NCBI GenBank assembly: GCA_031275345.1 | Contig: JAISOW010000002.1 | Coordinates: 1 to 64,000, forward strand | From: Puniceicoccales bacterium | Lineage (GTDB): Bacteria > Verrucomicrobiota > Verrucomicrobiia > Opitutales > JAIRLM01 | Direction of reading: 5' to 3' | DNA: 64,000 bases | In this document: positions 45,761 through 55,632 of the stretch, piece by piece | Position numbering within the stretch: the first letter of the stretch is position 1 | How the letters are laid out: each line of letters begins with the position of its first letter | Made by a program: the position numbers and the translations under genes | The notes under the pieces: model-generated | The model's database searches: none | What the model saw: only the letters and a program-made list of their open reading frames with translations | What the model was told of the DNA's origin: nothing

Positions 45761-47821
45761 ATGAAGAAGAAGCAGTCCCGGCCGTTGGGAAACCTTCATC
45801 CAAAAGTTTTTGCCATCTGGGCCGTCCTCATACTTTCCCTGCTGGCGGCCTGGGTTCGCATCACCCCATCCGCACCGGTTGCCATGGCGGTGGATTGGCC
45901 AATGGCACGGGTTCTGGATGCGGCGGCGGCCGGCCGTGTCATGGCCGGTGAAATTCGATCCATGCCGGCCCGCGGCCCGCAGTGGTATAGGGTAAATGGC
46001 CGGGCCCAGGCGGAGGAAGGTGGTGGGCTGCTCCTAGACTTTCGCGCCGAGGGCAGGCTCACCGATGCCAGATTCAATGCGCTCATGGATGCTGCACCGT
46101 TGCGGGAACGGCCGGGCAGCACATTTCTCACCGATTTGGCGCTGAGCATCGTTCCATTCCTTCTCATCCTTGGCCTGCTCTACGTTTTTTTTGCCCGCCA
46201 GGTGCGCAACGCCGGCAAGGGAGCCATGACATTTGCCAAAAGCAAGGCCAAGCTCCACACGGCGGACATGCCCAAGGTGCTGTTCCAGGACGTGGCCGGC
46301 TGCGACGAAGCCAAGGAAGAGGTGGAGGAAATTGTGGAGTTTTTAAAAAACCCGCAAAAATTCCGCGACATCGGTGGACGCATCCCCAAGGGTTGCCTTC
46401 TGGTTGGTCCGCCGGGGACGGGAAAAACGCTTCTGGCAAAAGCAGTTGCCGGTGAAGCGGGCGTGCCATTTTTTAGCATCAGCGGGTCGGACTTTGTCGA
46501 AATGTTCGTCGGCGTCGGCGCTGCCAGGGTGCGCGATCTCTTCGAACAGGGCCGCAAGCATGCCCCATGCATCATTTTTATCGATGAAATTGACGCCGTT
46601 GGACGGCAGCGCGGTGCCGGACTGGGCGGTGGCAATGACGAGCGGGAACAGACGCTGAATTCTATTTTGGTGGAAATGGATGGTTTTGATGGTCGGGAAG
46701 GGGTCATTTTGGTGGCCGCAACCAACCGGCCGGACGTGCTGGACAGCGCCCTGCTGCGCCCCGGCCGCTTCGACCGTCAGATCACGATCGATCTGCCGGA
46801 CCTGCATGGACGGGAGGAAGTTTTGCGGGTGCATGGCAAAAAGGTAAAACTTTCCGATGCCGTTGACCTGCAGGTCGTTGCCCGCAACACGCCCGGGTTT
46901 TCAGGGGCAGATTTGGAAAATCTACTGAACGAGGGCGCCCTGCTGGCGGCACGGCGGAACAAGAACCTGGTGGATCCGGTCGATTTGGATGAGGCACGGG
47001 AAAAGGTTGCCTACGGCCGGGAACGAAAAAAGCTCATGGATGAGTCCGATAAACGGGTGGTGGCCTACCACGAGGCTGGCCATGCGGTGGTGCAGGTTAT
47101 TGTCGACGATGGCCTGATGCCGGTGCACAAGGTAACCATCATTCCCCGCGGCCGTAGCCTGGGCAGTACAATGTTCATGCCAACCAAGGACATATTGAAC
47201 CATTCACGCCACCATGTGCTCAACCAAATTTGCTGCTCCATGGGAGGCCGCATTGCAGAGGAACTATTTTTGCGAGAAATTTCCAGCGGCGCCGAGGGTG
47301 ACATCAAGACTGCAACGCGGCTGGCACGGCACATGGTCTGCGACTGGGGCATGGGCGAACTCGGTCCCATTGCTTTTGGAGAAAATGCCGACCACATTTT
47401 TCTCGGCCGGGAAATTACCAGAAATCAAAACTATGGCGAACGGACGGCCCAAAATATCGACGATGAGGTGCGCAGGGTGGTGCTGGAACAGTACGAGAGG
47501 GCAAAAAAGATTTTAACGGAGCGGGCAGCGGCGGTTGCCGCATTGGCAACGATTCTTTTGGAAAAGGAAACCGTTGACGGATCCGCCGTCTACGGGATCG
47601 TGCGCGGCAACGGCGATGGTGCCGCAGCTTCCGGATCGGCCGCGGCAATGGATGGACCGCAATCCAATGGCAAGCGGCCCAGGGCCGTGCGGCGTACCCG
47701 TCGTGGAACAAAAAAATCGGATGGTCTGCCGGAAGGTTCTCACTCTTTCCAGCCGACTGGGAACAGTTCCGGCTGCAACGACCTGAGCAGTGAGCCAAAT
47801 GAAAAAAATTTGCCAAAATAA
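45761..47821 (+). CDS. ftsH: ATP-dependent zinc metalloprotease FtsH
   Basis: This inner-membrane AAA+ protease degrades unassembled and regulatory membrane proteins. Two membrane segments (about residues 16-35 and 128-150) flank a periplasmic domain of ~90 residues. Then come Walker A GPPGTGKT, Walker [12 protein letters not shown], the second region of homology ([20 protein letters not shown]) and the zinc site HEAGH with a downstream Asp. A Ser/Arg-rich tail of ~65 residues follows the peptidase. ATG 45761 ([10 protein letters not shown]) is preferred to GTG 45743. The 3' end overlaps the convergent GT2 gene by 82 bases. Confidence 0.95.
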   Translation: MKKKQSRPLGNLHPKVFAIWAVLILSLLAAWVRITPSAPVAMAVDWPMARVLDAAAAGRVMAGEIRSMPARGPQWYRVNGRAQAEEGGGLLLDFRAEGRLTDARFNALMDAAPLRERPGSTFLTDLALSIVPFLLILGLLYVFFARQVRNAGKGAMTFAKSKAKLHTADMPKVLFQDVAGCDEAKEEVEEIVEFLKNPQKFRDIGGRIPKGCLLVGPPGTGKTLLAKAVAGEAGVPFFSISGSDFVEMFVGVGAARVRDLFEQGRKHAPCIIFIDEIDAVGRQRGAGLGGGNDEREQTLNSILVEMDGFDGREGVILVAATNRPDVLDSALLRPGRFDRQITIDLPDLHGREEVLRVHGKKVKLSDAVDLQVVARNTPGFSGADLENLLNEGALLAARRNKNLVDPVDLDEAREKVAYGRERKKLMDESDKRVVAYHEAGHAVVQVIVDDGLMPVHKVTIIPRGRSLGSTMFMPTKDILNHSRHHVLNQICCSMGGRIAEELFLREISSGAEGDIKTATRLARHMVCDWGMGELGPIAFGENADHIFLGREITRNQNYGERTAQNIDDEVRRVVLEQYERAKKILTERAAAVAALATILLEKETVDGSAVYGIVRGNGDGAAASGSAAAMDGPQSNGKRPRAVRRTRRGTKKSDGLPEGSHSFQPTGNSSGCNDLSSEPNEKNLPK

Positions 47822-48771
47822 TCTCCCTGGCAGTAGGGCGCCAGCAGCACCGCGTAGGTATCCGGCGTGAGCCAGGTGTGCAAAAAATCAAGTTCTTTGC
47901 CCACAGATCGTTGAACGTGCCGAAGAAAGTAGGCCCGTTGCCGACCATTGAGCAGTTCCATGGCGCGGCGGATGGCGCGCATGTGACAGGAAAATTTGGC
48001 CGCCAGTGCCGATGGCAAAGTTTGCGCATCGCAGCAGGTCAGGCTGCCGTCACGGCGGTGGTAGTGATAGCCAATTTTTTTTGTCCATAGACCGCTGCGG
48101 GCCAGCCGGTAGACGGCTATGCCATGGGCAAGATCTTCGGCCAGGTCAACGCGTGCGCAACAAAAATCCTGCCCCAATAGGTCGAGTGCGGCCAGGTAGG
48201 TGCTACGGCGTATCAATCGCGGCGTATTGCCCTCCAACAGCGGCCGGCGCAGCAAACGATTGAGAGGCCGGGGAAAGGCAACGTCGGTGGGCATGCCATC
48301 TTCGCAGGTATGAAGAATGCGCGAACTTTTGCCGTAAACATATTTGCGGAATTCCACAACGTCGGCACCCGACTCCATGGCCAGACCAACGGCCACCTCC
48401 GCAATGTCGACCTCCAGCGCATCGTCGCTGTCCAGTGCCAGAAAAAATTCTCCCCGCGCCTCGCGAACCCCCCGGCACCGCACCCGATTGATTCCCTGGT
48501 TTGTGCCATTGCGCAGAATGCGTACGCGGCCATCTTTTTGAGCAAATGCGGCGGCAATGGCAACCGAGCCATCGGTCGAAGCGTCGTCCACGCAAAGAAC
48601 TTCGATGTTGCGCAAAGTTTGGCCAACGGCGCTTGCCAGGGACCGTTCCAAAAATGGTTCGTCGTTGAAAAATGGAACAAAAATTGTCAGGCAGGGTGGA
48701 TCGCCCCGCGCGCCATCCCCGTCCATCGTACCGCATTCCGCATTTCCATCCATGGCCATGCTGTTTAGCAT
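47740..48771 (-). CDS. GT2-family glycosyltransferase
   Basis: The GT-A domain has LTIFVPFFNDEPFLE, CVDDASTDGS, ILRNGTNQGIN and FLALDSDDALE (DxD-type). The remaining ~200 residues are helical and resemble the C-terminal half of the 35193 enzyme, so the two are paralogues. The product is 343 residues from ATG 48771; other in-frame ATGs lie at 48759, 48753 and 48726. It is divergent from another GT2 gene, with a 114-base gap. Confidence 0.85.
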   Translation of the reverse strand: MLNSMAMDGNAECGTMDGDGARGDPPCLTIFVPFFNDEPFLERSLASAVGQTLRNIEVLCVDDASTDGSVAIAAAFAQKDGRVRILRNGTNQGINRVRCRGVREARGEFFLALDSDDALEVDIAEVAVGLAMESGADVVEFRKYVYGKSSRILHTCEDGMPTDVAFPRPLNRLLRRPLLEGNTPRLIRRSTYLAALDLLGQDFCCARVDLAEDLAHGIAVYRLARSGLWTKKIGYHYHRRDGSLTCCDAQTLPSALAAKFSCHMRAIRRAMELLNGRQRAYFLRHVQRSVGKELDFLHTWLTPDTYAVLLAPYCQGDYFGKFFSFGSLLRSLQPELFPVGWKE

Positions 48772-48851
48772 GGCATGGACGGCGATGGATTGGCAAGGTC
48801 TGTCGACTATTGAAGTTTACGTCGCCATGGGCAGATTTTAGTTGGGGCGGC

Positions 48852-48879
48852 TTGCCAAGGGTGGAATTTTTTTTACAAT
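48852..48879 (+). promoter_or_regulatory. Putative promoter for the 48886 GT2 gene (possible leaderless mRNA)
   Basis: TTGCCA (48852-48857) and TACAAT (48874-48879) are separated by 16 bases, a strong sigma-70-like pair. A start site about seven bases downstream of the -10 box falls on the ATG at 48886 itself, which would make the transcript leaderless. No ribosome site is visible. Confidence 0.5.
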
Positions 48880-48885
48880 TACTCC

Positions 48886-49617
48886 ATGCCACTTCCAAAT
48901 TTTCGGCCAGATTTCACCACAACCCAAGCAACCGTATCCATTTTGATCCCCGCATTCAATGCGGCGCGCCACATCGGCGAAGCAGTTCGCAGCGTACACA
49001 ATCAAAAGCAATGCGGACCAATTGCGCTGGAAATTTTGGTCGTGGACGATGGTTCATCAGATGACACGGCCACGGTTGCCGAAAAGCTTGGTTGTTCCGT
49101 GCTACGCCGGCCGCATAGGGGAACTGCCGCCGCTAGAAACCTGGCCTTGGACAATGCCAGCGGTGAACTGATTCTATTTTTGGATGCCGACGACGTGCTG
49201 GAACCATCCGCACTTACGAACCTCTACGCCGCATTTTCGGCCGACAATGATCTGCAGGTCGCCATGGCAATGGCCGAGGATTTCATTTCTCCCGAACTAG
49301 CTCCGGATGAGCGGACCAAAATTCTTCCCAGGCCAGAGCCATACTTTGGAATGCTGACCGGCTGCACGCTGCTGCGCCGTAGCACGGTCGACCGGGTCGG
49401 CCACTTTTCCGAAACGCTGCCAAGCGGAGAGACGGTCGCCTGGCTGCTATCTCTCCAGGATCTTTTGCCAAAAACCGTCCATCTACCCGTCGTTGCCCTG
49501 CGGCGTCGATTGCATCTAAATAACACGGGCCGACGACTTAGGCAAAAAGAATGGAACTCCTATGCAACCATTCTCCGCAGCCGGCTTGCGCACAACCTTG
49601 CCACCGAAAAAAATTAG
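48886..49617 (+). CDS. GT2-family glycosyltransferase, short form
   Basis: The 243-residue product is little more than the GT-A domain: VSILIPAFNAARHIGE, VVDDGSSDDTA, HRGTAAARNLAL and LILFLDADDVLE. The later residues (GCTLLRRSTVDRVGHFSE) complete the acceptor side. It lacks the long helical tail of the other two GT2 enzymes in the window. Substrate is unknown. It ends 97 bases before the efflux operon. Confidence 0.85.
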   Translation: MPLPNFRPDFTTTQATVSILIPAFNAARHIGEAVRSVHNQKQCGPIALEILVVDDGSSDDTATVAEKLGCSVLRRPHRGTAAARNLALDNASGELILFLDADDVLEPSALTNLYAAFSADNDLQVAMAMAEDFISPELAPDERTKILPRPEPYFGMLTGCTLLRRSTVDRVGHFSETLPSGETVAWLLSLQDLLPKTVHLPVVALRRRLHLNNTGRRLRQKEWNSYATILRSRLAHNLATEKN

Positions 49618-49661
49618 CAGAATTTGCCATCGATGGTGGCGTGGTCGGCCGCAAATTTTGC

Positions 49662-49690
49662 TTGACATATTGTCAAAAACAGCGTCAAAT
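49662..49690 (+). promoter_or_regulatory. Putative promoter with overlapping palindromic operator
   Basis: The perfect inverted repeat TTGACA-TAT-TGTCAA (49662-49676) contains a consensus -35 box. A -10-like TCAAAT (49685-49690, four of six matches) lies 17 bases on. The tolC-like gene starts 24 bases later. A palindrome over the -35 box is where a TetR- or MarR-type repressor would bind. No regulator gene is adjacent. Confidence 0.55.
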
Positions 49691-49714
49691 TGATTGAAAT
49701 TGGGTTTTGTTTTC

Positions 49715-51112
49715 ATGCGGCCGGTCACTGTCCTAATTTTTTTTGCCCTTCCCGTTGCCGGCTGCTCCAGCATGGGATGGCGCGGCCATTGGAATACTGC
49801 GCCGAATCCACAAACTCCATGGAGCGGTGGTGCCACGGCGGCGGTCGACGGCGATGATCCACTTCCGGCCGTTGGATCTGCGGCCCTGGTTGGCCAGGTT
49901 GATTTGGACCTGGCTCTGCTGGTGGACATGGCATTTGACAACAATCCAGAGGTATGCCGGCTGTGGCATGGGGCGCGTGCCGCCGCTGCGCGTGGCCGTG
50001 CCGCCATCGCTCCGATGCTGCCCCACGCCGACCTATCCTGCGCAACTTCCAGGGAATGGAAGGATGGACTGGGACAGCACGGTCATGCGACCGCATCCGC
50101 CATGCCGTCGCTGGAAATTACTTGGCGCCTGTTTTCCTTTGGCTCCGACCTTGCCACGGCAAAGATGGCGCAATGCCAACTACAGGCGGCAAATTTTGCC
50201 CACAGCCGGGCGCTGCAAACCTTGCTTTTTCAGGTGCAAAGCGCCTATTTTTCCCTAAATGCGGCCGAAGCAACCGTTGAGGCGCGTCTGGCTGGACTGC
50301 GCGAGGCGGAAGAATTGTTGGCATTGGCGGAGAGTCGCTTCCAGGCGGGACTGGAGAATCGTCAAAATTGTCTGCAGGCGCGGGCTGCGATGCTGCAGGC
50401 GCGCCATGCCTGGGAGGAGGCGCGGGCAAAGGTTGAGCAGGGTAGGGCCGTGTTGGCCGAGGTGGTGGGCGTGCGGGTTTCTTCCAAATTCCGCATCCGC
50501 CGTAGCCGTCTTCCGGAAAATGTTGGCGCGATGGAGGACGTGGAGGCCATGCTGGACCGCGCACTACGGTGCCGGCCGGATCTGTTGGCTTTGCGAGCCC
50601 AGCTGGGTGGAGCAAGATTCGGAGAGCGGGCGGCACAGAGAGCCCTCTATCCACGGCTGGTTACCACATTGTCCGCCGACCGACTGCACACCGGCGGCGT
50701 TGGAACGGCAAAAACTGCCACGGCTGCCATTGGTCTTAGCTGGGATCTATTTTCCGGCATGGAGCGCACGGCCATTGCCCTGGAACGGCGGGAAGATGTG
50801 GCCATTGCCCGGGCAAACCTAAAAACCGCCGAGCTGAAGGCGGCGGGAGAGGTCTGGACGGCCTACCAGGACCACGGAGCAGCCGTTCGCCAACTGGAGT
50901 CGGCAAAGGGCTTGGTGGCGGCGGCGGATGAATCCTTCCATGCCTGCGAAATTGCCTATCGGGGCGGGCTGTGCCCTTTTCATGAATTGCTGGGCGCCCA
51001 GAGCCGCTTCGCCTCTGCCAGGGAAAGTTTCGTAGCAGCGGAATGCCGCTATTCCCTGTCCCTGGCATCCCTTGCCTACGCCGGTGCCGATCTCCACTGC
51101 ATTGGCCAATAA
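49715..51112 (+). CDS. TolC-family outer-membrane efflux lipoprotein
   Basis: The 465-residue product starts with a lipoprotein signal (FFALPVAGCSS, Cys as lipid anchor). It has the two repeats of the outer-membrane factor family, each with a long coiled coil (ESRFQAGLENRQNCLQARA; the later CEIAYRGGLCPFHELLGAQS). It forms the exit duct of the tripartite pump whose adaptor and RND transporter follow. ATG 49715 gives the signal; an in-frame TTG lies at 49694. Confidence 0.88.
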   Translation: MRPVTVLIFFALPVAGCSSMGWRGHWNTAPNPQTPWSGGATAAVDGDDPLPAVGSAALVGQVDLDLALLVDMAFDNNPEVCRLWHGARAAAARGRAAIAPMLPHADLSCATSREWKDGLGQHGHATASAMPSLEITWRLFSFGSDLATAKMAQCQLQAANFAHSRALQTLLFQVQSAYFSLNAAEATVEARLAGLREAEELLALAESRFQAGLENRQNCLQARAAMLQARHAWEEARAKVEQGRAVLAEVVGVRVSSKFRIRRSRLPENVGAMEDVEAMLDRALRCRPDLLALRAQLGGARFGERAAQRALYPRLVTTLSADRLHTGGVGTAKTATAAIGLSWDLFSGMERTAIALERREDVAIARANLKTAELKAAGEVWTAYQDHGAAVRQLESAKGLVAAADESFHACEIAYRGGLCPFHELLGAQSRFASARESFVAAECRYSLSLASLAYAGADLHCIGQ

Positions 51113-51138
51113 TAATGCTTTTTTTGGAACCAACTGCC

Positions 51139-52266
51139 ATGAAACGATCCATCCCATTCCTCCTTGCAGTTCCTCTGTGTGCACTGGCAGCGGCAGGGTG
51201 CCGGCCGGCGACGTCTTCCGCCGGTGAACGGGTTGTGCCGGTGCAGGTTGCGGTGGCAACGGCGAAGCGCGTTCCCATCTATGTGGACGCAATTGGGACC
51301 TGTTCCGCGGCCAGCGAAGTGGACATTCAGTCCCAGGTGGGTGGCCAGCTCGTTGGAGAACATTTTCAGGCAGGTTCGGCGGTGCAGCGTGGCCAACTGC
51401 TATTTTCCATCGATGCCCGACCCTACGAGGCGCAGGTCATGCAGGCCAGAGGACAGCTTCGCGAGGCGGAGGCCGGGCTTGCCATCGACCGCCTGCACCT
51501 GGAACGTTCCCAGCCACTCGTGCCCTGTGGCCACATTTCACAGCAGGACTATGATGCCCTCCAGGCGGCCGTGGAACGAGATGTGGCCAAGGTGGAATCG
51601 GCTAGAGGTGCCTTGCAGCAGGCGGAACTGCAGCTGGAATTTTGCTCCATCCACTCACCAATCGCAGGACAGGCCGGCTATGGCCAAACCAATCTTGGCA
51701 ACGTGGTATCAGGTGCCGGAGCTGGCGGTGGCGGCAGCCCGCTGGTCACCATTCGCCAGCTGGATCCGCTCACCGTTGATTTTTTCGTAGCCGAGACCGT
51801 TTTCCCCACACTTTATCACCATTTTCGAGAAAATGGTGGCCTGGACTGCGAGGTGCGGTCCATGGCCGATGCATCGCTGTGCGTTCCCGCCCGCCTCGAA
51901 GCCGTTGACAACCAGGTCAATGCCCGTTCCGGCACCGTACATCTGCGGGCCACCATGGCCAATGGTGATGGACGGTTCTGGCCCGGTGAGTCCGTGCGGG
52001 TACGGGTTCTGCTGACCCACATTGAAGATGCCATCCTGGCGCCGGAGATTGCCGTTGGCACGGGCGATGGCGGATCTTTTGTCTTTGTTGTGTCCGAAAA
52101 TGGCCTGGCCGAGCTACGCCCGGTTGTGATTGGCCAGAGCCATGGCCGAGATGTGATCTTCCTGCAAGGTCTGCGGGCAGGGGATCGGGTGGTGACGGAA
52201 GGCCAGTTTCTTCTGGCGCCGCGGACACGGGTGCTGATAGCTCCAGGCGCAGACGGGGCAAGGTAA
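51139..52266 (+). CDS. RND efflux periplasmic adaptor (membrane fusion protein)
   Basis: The 375-residue product has a lipoprotein signal peptide (LAVPLCALAAAGCRP). Lipoyl, hairpin and beta-barrel domains follow in order: VDIQSQVGGQLVGEHFQAGSAV, then GQLLFSIDARPYEAQV, SPIAGQAGYG and TVHLRATM. It matches MdtA-type adaptors and links the inner-membrane RND protein to the TolC-like duct. ATG 51139 lies 26 bases after the previous stop; the RND gene starts 6 bases after this one. Confidence 0.9.
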   Translation: MKRSIPFLLAVPLCALAAAGCRPATSSAGERVVPVQVAVATAKRVPIYVDAIGTCSAASEVDIQSQVGGQLVGEHFQAGSAVQRGQLLFSIDARPYEAQVMQARGQLREAEAGLAIDRLHLERSQPLVPCGHISQQDYDALQAAVERDVAKVESARGALQQAELQLEFCSIHSPIAGQAGYGQTNLGNVVSGAGAGGGGSPLVTIRQLDPLTVDFFVAETVFPTLYHHFRENGGLDCEVRSMADASLCVPARLEAVDNQVNARSGTVHLRATMANGDGRFWPGESVRVRVLLTHIEDAILAPEIAVGTGDGGSFVFVVSENGLAELRPVVIGQSHGRDVIFLQGLRAGDRVVTEGQFLLAPRTRVLIAPGADGAR

Positions 52267-52272
52267 AGTTCC

Positions 52273-55200
52273 ATGAAAAGTATTTCCGAGCCATTCATCC
52301 GCCGACCGGTGATGACCATTCTTCTGGCCCTCACCGTTGTCGTGTTCGGCCTAGTTGCCTACATTGGCCTCCCGGTGAGCGACCTCCCCAGCGTGGACTA
52401 TCCCGTAATTCGGGTGTCGGCCAGCTTTCCAGGAATGGATCCGGAGTCCATGGCATCCAACGTGGCAACGCCACTGGAAAAGGAATTTTTAAAAATCCAG
52501 GGTCTGGAATTGGCCACTTCCCAGAGTATGACCGGCCAGACATTCATCACGCTGCAGTTTGCGCTGGAGCGGGATGTGGAGGCAGCTGCCATGGATGTGC
52601 AGGCGGCCATCCAACGGTCCATGGGCAGCCTGCCATCGGACATGCCATCGGCCCCAACCTACGAAAAGTCCGACCCCAACAGCCATCCTATTTATTACAT
52701 GGCCCTTTCCAGCACCACGCTCACAAAGGGCCAGCTCTATGACTATGCTTCCAACTACGTTGCCCAGCGTTTCAATGTCATCTCCGGCGTGTCCAAGACA
52801 GAGGTGTATGGTGTCAAACGGGCCGTGCGCATTGAAGTGGATCCAGATAGACTGTCGGCCCGCGGCCTCACATTGGACGATGTGTCCCAACGCGTCTGCG
52901 GTGCCACGACAACTGTCAGCGGAGGTGTGCTGCGGGGCGAGGACCGGTCCTGGGTGGTCTGTCCGGAAGGGCAGCTGTTGCAGGCGGAGGACTATGCTTC
53001 CATCATCATCGGCCAGGTGGACGGTGCGCCGGTTTACCTGCGGGATGTGGCAAGCTGCGGCGAAGGATTGGAAGTTCCCTATTTTCACAATTCTTTTTGG
53101 CTAAGAGGGATGGAAGGCCATCACAACGAGGTCATGCTGGCCGTGAGCAGGGCCGCCGGAGCAAATACGGTAACCGTTGCCAAGCAGTTGCGCACCTTGA
53201 TCCCTGAAATTCGCCGGCAAATTCCCGACTCCGTCTTTTTGACACCAGTCTATGACTATTCTGTCAACATCATGTCCTCCATTCGGGATGTTGAGGAAAC
53301 GGTGTTCATTGCCTTTGGCCTGGTTGCTGTGGTCATTTTTCTCTTCCTTGGCCGACTGCGGGACACAATCATTCCGCTGGTTGCCTTGCCGCTATCCTTG
53401 CTGATCCTGTTCATTGCCATGCACTTTTTGGGGTTCACCCTGGACAATCTTTCGCTCATGGCCATGACACTCTCCGTTGGCTTTCTGGTGGACGATGCGA
53501 TCGTCTTTTTGGAAAACATGGTGCGCCGGATGCAGCGCAAAGGAGAAGATCCGGAACAGGCCTCGATCGGTGGGGCGCGGGAAATCAGCACAACGATCGT
53601 ATCCATGACGCTGTCCCTTGCCTGCATCTTTATCCCGCTGCTGTTCCTCGGTGGCCAAATCGGCCGGGTTTTCCACGAGTTTGCCCTGGTCATCGTAATC
53701 GCCACCATAGCATCGGGTGTTGTTTCTCTAACGGTTACTCCGCTCATGTGTGCCACCATGCTCAAAGGTCGTAGCCGGGAACGGCACACGCGATTGGAGG
53801 CCGCGGCCCTGCGGCTGGAAGAATTGTTTTTGCGCGCCTATGGCCGCAGCTTGGATTTCTTTCTCAACCGCAGCTGGATTTCCATGGCCCTGTGGATCCT
53901 TTGCCTGGTTGGAACAATTTGGACATTTTCCCACCTTCCCAAAAGCTTTCTTCCCGTCGGAGATAGCTGTGCGCTGCAGGGTATGTTTATCGCCCAAGAA
54001 GGAACCTCGCCCCGCCACATGCGACTGTATCAGGATCAAATTGATGCCATCGTGCATCGACATCCTTCCGTGCGCATCGCCGCCAGCATAAGTGGCTTTT
54101 CCTGGTTCCCTTCCAATCAGGGCATGCTAATGGTCTTCCTCAAGCCACCGTCCGAACGGGAAGATATTGCCACGGTCAATCGCCAGCTGATGGGGGAATT
54201 GTGCCGCATTCCAGGCGCCATGGTTGTCATGCGCCCCATTCCAGCCCTGCAGATTCAAACCAGTACCCGCGGTTCGAACCAGGGAAAATACTCCTATACG
54301 GTTTCCGGGGTGGAACCGCAGCAAGTCTATGCCGCCGCCCAGCTTCTTCTCCAGCGGCTGCGCATCTACCCAGCCCTAAGCTCCGCATCGTCCGATCTTT
54401 TCCTGAGCAATCCGGAGGTTCGGATTGCCATGGACAGGGAGCAAATTGCCCTCAAAGGCACCAGCGTGACCCACCTGGCCGGCCAGATTCAGAGTGCCTA
54501 TGCTGAAAATTATATCTACCGCATCAAGGCTCCCACCCAGCAGTACCAAGTCATACTGGCCGTCGGAGAAAGGTTTAGGGAGGGCGCGGACTGTCTGGAT
54601 CGGCTGTATTTTTCCGGCCAAGATGGAGAATTGGTGCACGCTGCTACGGTTTCCAGCCCGCATAGAGCGGTTGGGCCACTTGTTGTGAACCACACCAACA
54701 ACTTTCCTTCTGCCACAATTTTCTTCGACATTCAACCGGGTGTCTCGCTTGGGGATGTGGTGGACCATGTGCAGCGTCTGGCGCAGGAAATTCTTCCACC
54801 GGGCGTGCAGGGGGCATTCCAGGGCGAGGCGCAGACATTTTCCTCAACCTTCCGCAGCCTCACCGTGCTAATTTTTGCTGCGATTTTCATCACCTACGTG
54901 ATACTCGGCATTCTCTACGAAAGCTATGCCCACCCGTTGACAGTCTTGGCTGCGCTCCCAGTCGCCGCCCTCGGAGGACTGGCCACGCTGTTTCTTTTTC
55001 ACCAAGAACTTTCGCTCTATGCCTACATCGGTCTTTTCATGCTGCTTGGATTGGTGGAAAAAAATGGCATCATGGTGGTGGACTTTGCCCTACGGCAGCA
55101 GCTGGGCAATGCTTCGCCCCGCGAAGCGGTCCGAGCAGCTGCCCTGCAGCGATTTAGGCCAATTCTCATGACAACCCTGTCCACGGTGATGGGCGTCCTG

Positions 55201-55410
55201 CCAATCGCGCTGGGATGGGGCACGGATGGGGCATCCCGCAGGCCGCTGGGGCTGGTCGTGGTGGGTGGGCTGCTCTTTGCCCAGGTGATTACTCTGTTCC
55301 TGACGCCGGTCATCTATCTCCATGTGGATGCACTGCAGACCCGCATCTTTGACCGTATCCCATTTCTTAGGCGGGGACGAGTTTTAGAAAATGTTCAGGA
55401 CGAAAATTAA
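52273..55410 (+). CDS. RND multidrug efflux transporter (MdtB/MdtC/AcrB-like)
   Basis: The 1045-residue proton antiporter of the tripartite pump has twelve membrane helices in two halves with two large periplasmic loops. SVGFLVDDAIVFLENMVRR carries the paired Asp of the proton relay in TM4. The N-terminal FIRRPVMTILLALTVVVFG and LPSVDYPVIRVSASFPG are family signatures, as is the later GIMVVDFALRQ. Length is typical. Several features match the Mdt subgroup, but substrate specificity cannot be read from sequence. Confidence 0.93.
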   Translation: MKSISEPFIRRPVMTILLALTVVVFGLVAYIGLPVSDLPSVDYPVIRVSASFPGMDPESMASNVATPLEKEFLKIQGLELATSQSMTGQTFITLQFALERDVEAAAMDVQAAIQRSMGSLPSDMPSAPTYEKSDPNSHPIYYMALSSTTLTKGQLYDYASNYVAQRFNVISGVSKTEVYGVKRAVRIEVDPDRLSARGLTLDDVSQRVCGATTTVSGGVLRGEDRSWVVCPEGQLLQAEDYASIIIGQVDGAPVYLRDVASCGEGLEVPYFHNSFWLRGMEGHHNEVMLAVSRAAGANTVTVAKQLRTLIPEIRRQIPDSVFLTPVYDYSVNIMSSIRDVEETVFIAFGLVAVVIFLFLGRLRDTIIPLVALPLSLLILFIAMHFLGFTLDNLSLMAMTLSVGFLVDDAIVFLENMVRRMQRKGEDPEQASIGGAREISTTIVSMTLSLACIFIPLLFLGGQIGRVFHEFALVIVIATIASGVVSLTVTPLMCATMLKGRSRERHTRLEAAALRLEELFLRAYGRSLDFFLNRSWISMALWILCLVGTIWTFSHLPKSFLPVGDSCALQGMFIAQEGTSPRHMRLYQDQIDAIVHRHPSVRIAASISGFSWFPSNQGMLMVFLKPPSEREDIATVNRQLMGELCRIPGAMVVMRPIPALQIQTSTRGSNQGKYSYTVSGVEPQQVYAAAQLLLQRLRIYPALSSASSDLFLSNPEVRIAMDREQIALKGTSVTHLAGQIQSAYAENYIYRIKAPTQQYQVILAVGERFREGADCLDRLYFSGQDGELVHAATVSSPHRAVGPLVVNHTNNFPSATIFFDIQPGVSLGDVVDHVQRLAQEILPPGVQGAFQGEAQTFSSTFRSLTVLIFAAIFITYVILGILYESYAHPLTVLAALPVAALGGLATLFLFHQELSLYAYIGLFMLLGLVEKNGIMVVDFALRQQLGNASPREAVRAAALQRFRPILMTTLSTVMGVLPIALGWGTDGASRRPLGLVVVGGLLFAQVITLFLTPVIYLHVDALQTRIFDRIPFLRRGRVLENVQDEN

Positions 55411-55425
55411 AAGGGATAGCCGCAG

Positions 55426-55632
55426 TCAGCGATAGGCTCTGTGCATGAAATTTCTTTGATGATTGTATCTATCTGACGTATCTACCTGACAGTAGCCTGG
55501 TTTTTGGCCAACTGTCATTGTACGGGCAAGCGGCGTCCCTTTTTCATCGATTGCAGTGTGGATTTTGCAAAAAAACCATCTCGACTGCGCCCCAAAGCCT
55601 ACCAATTCCCTGTAAAACCCAAATGAACACAC
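55426..55632 (-). pseudogene. IS5-type transposase, central fragment
   Basis: A short frame contains QSRWFFCKIHTAIDEKGTPL followed by TMTVGQ, which matches the central catalytic part of IS5-type transposases (the pattern TKIH-VD-G-P-LT-GQ). No start, ends or downstream catalytic part are found. It abuts and overlaps the 3' end of the decayed membrane-protein gene, so insertion probably truncated that gene. The match is shorter than the fragment at 39943. Confidence 0.55.

Noticed and set aside
54240-54300. tRNA-like ggttcgaacc motif
   Set aside because: It lies inside the RND transporter gene and no cloverleaf can be built around it.
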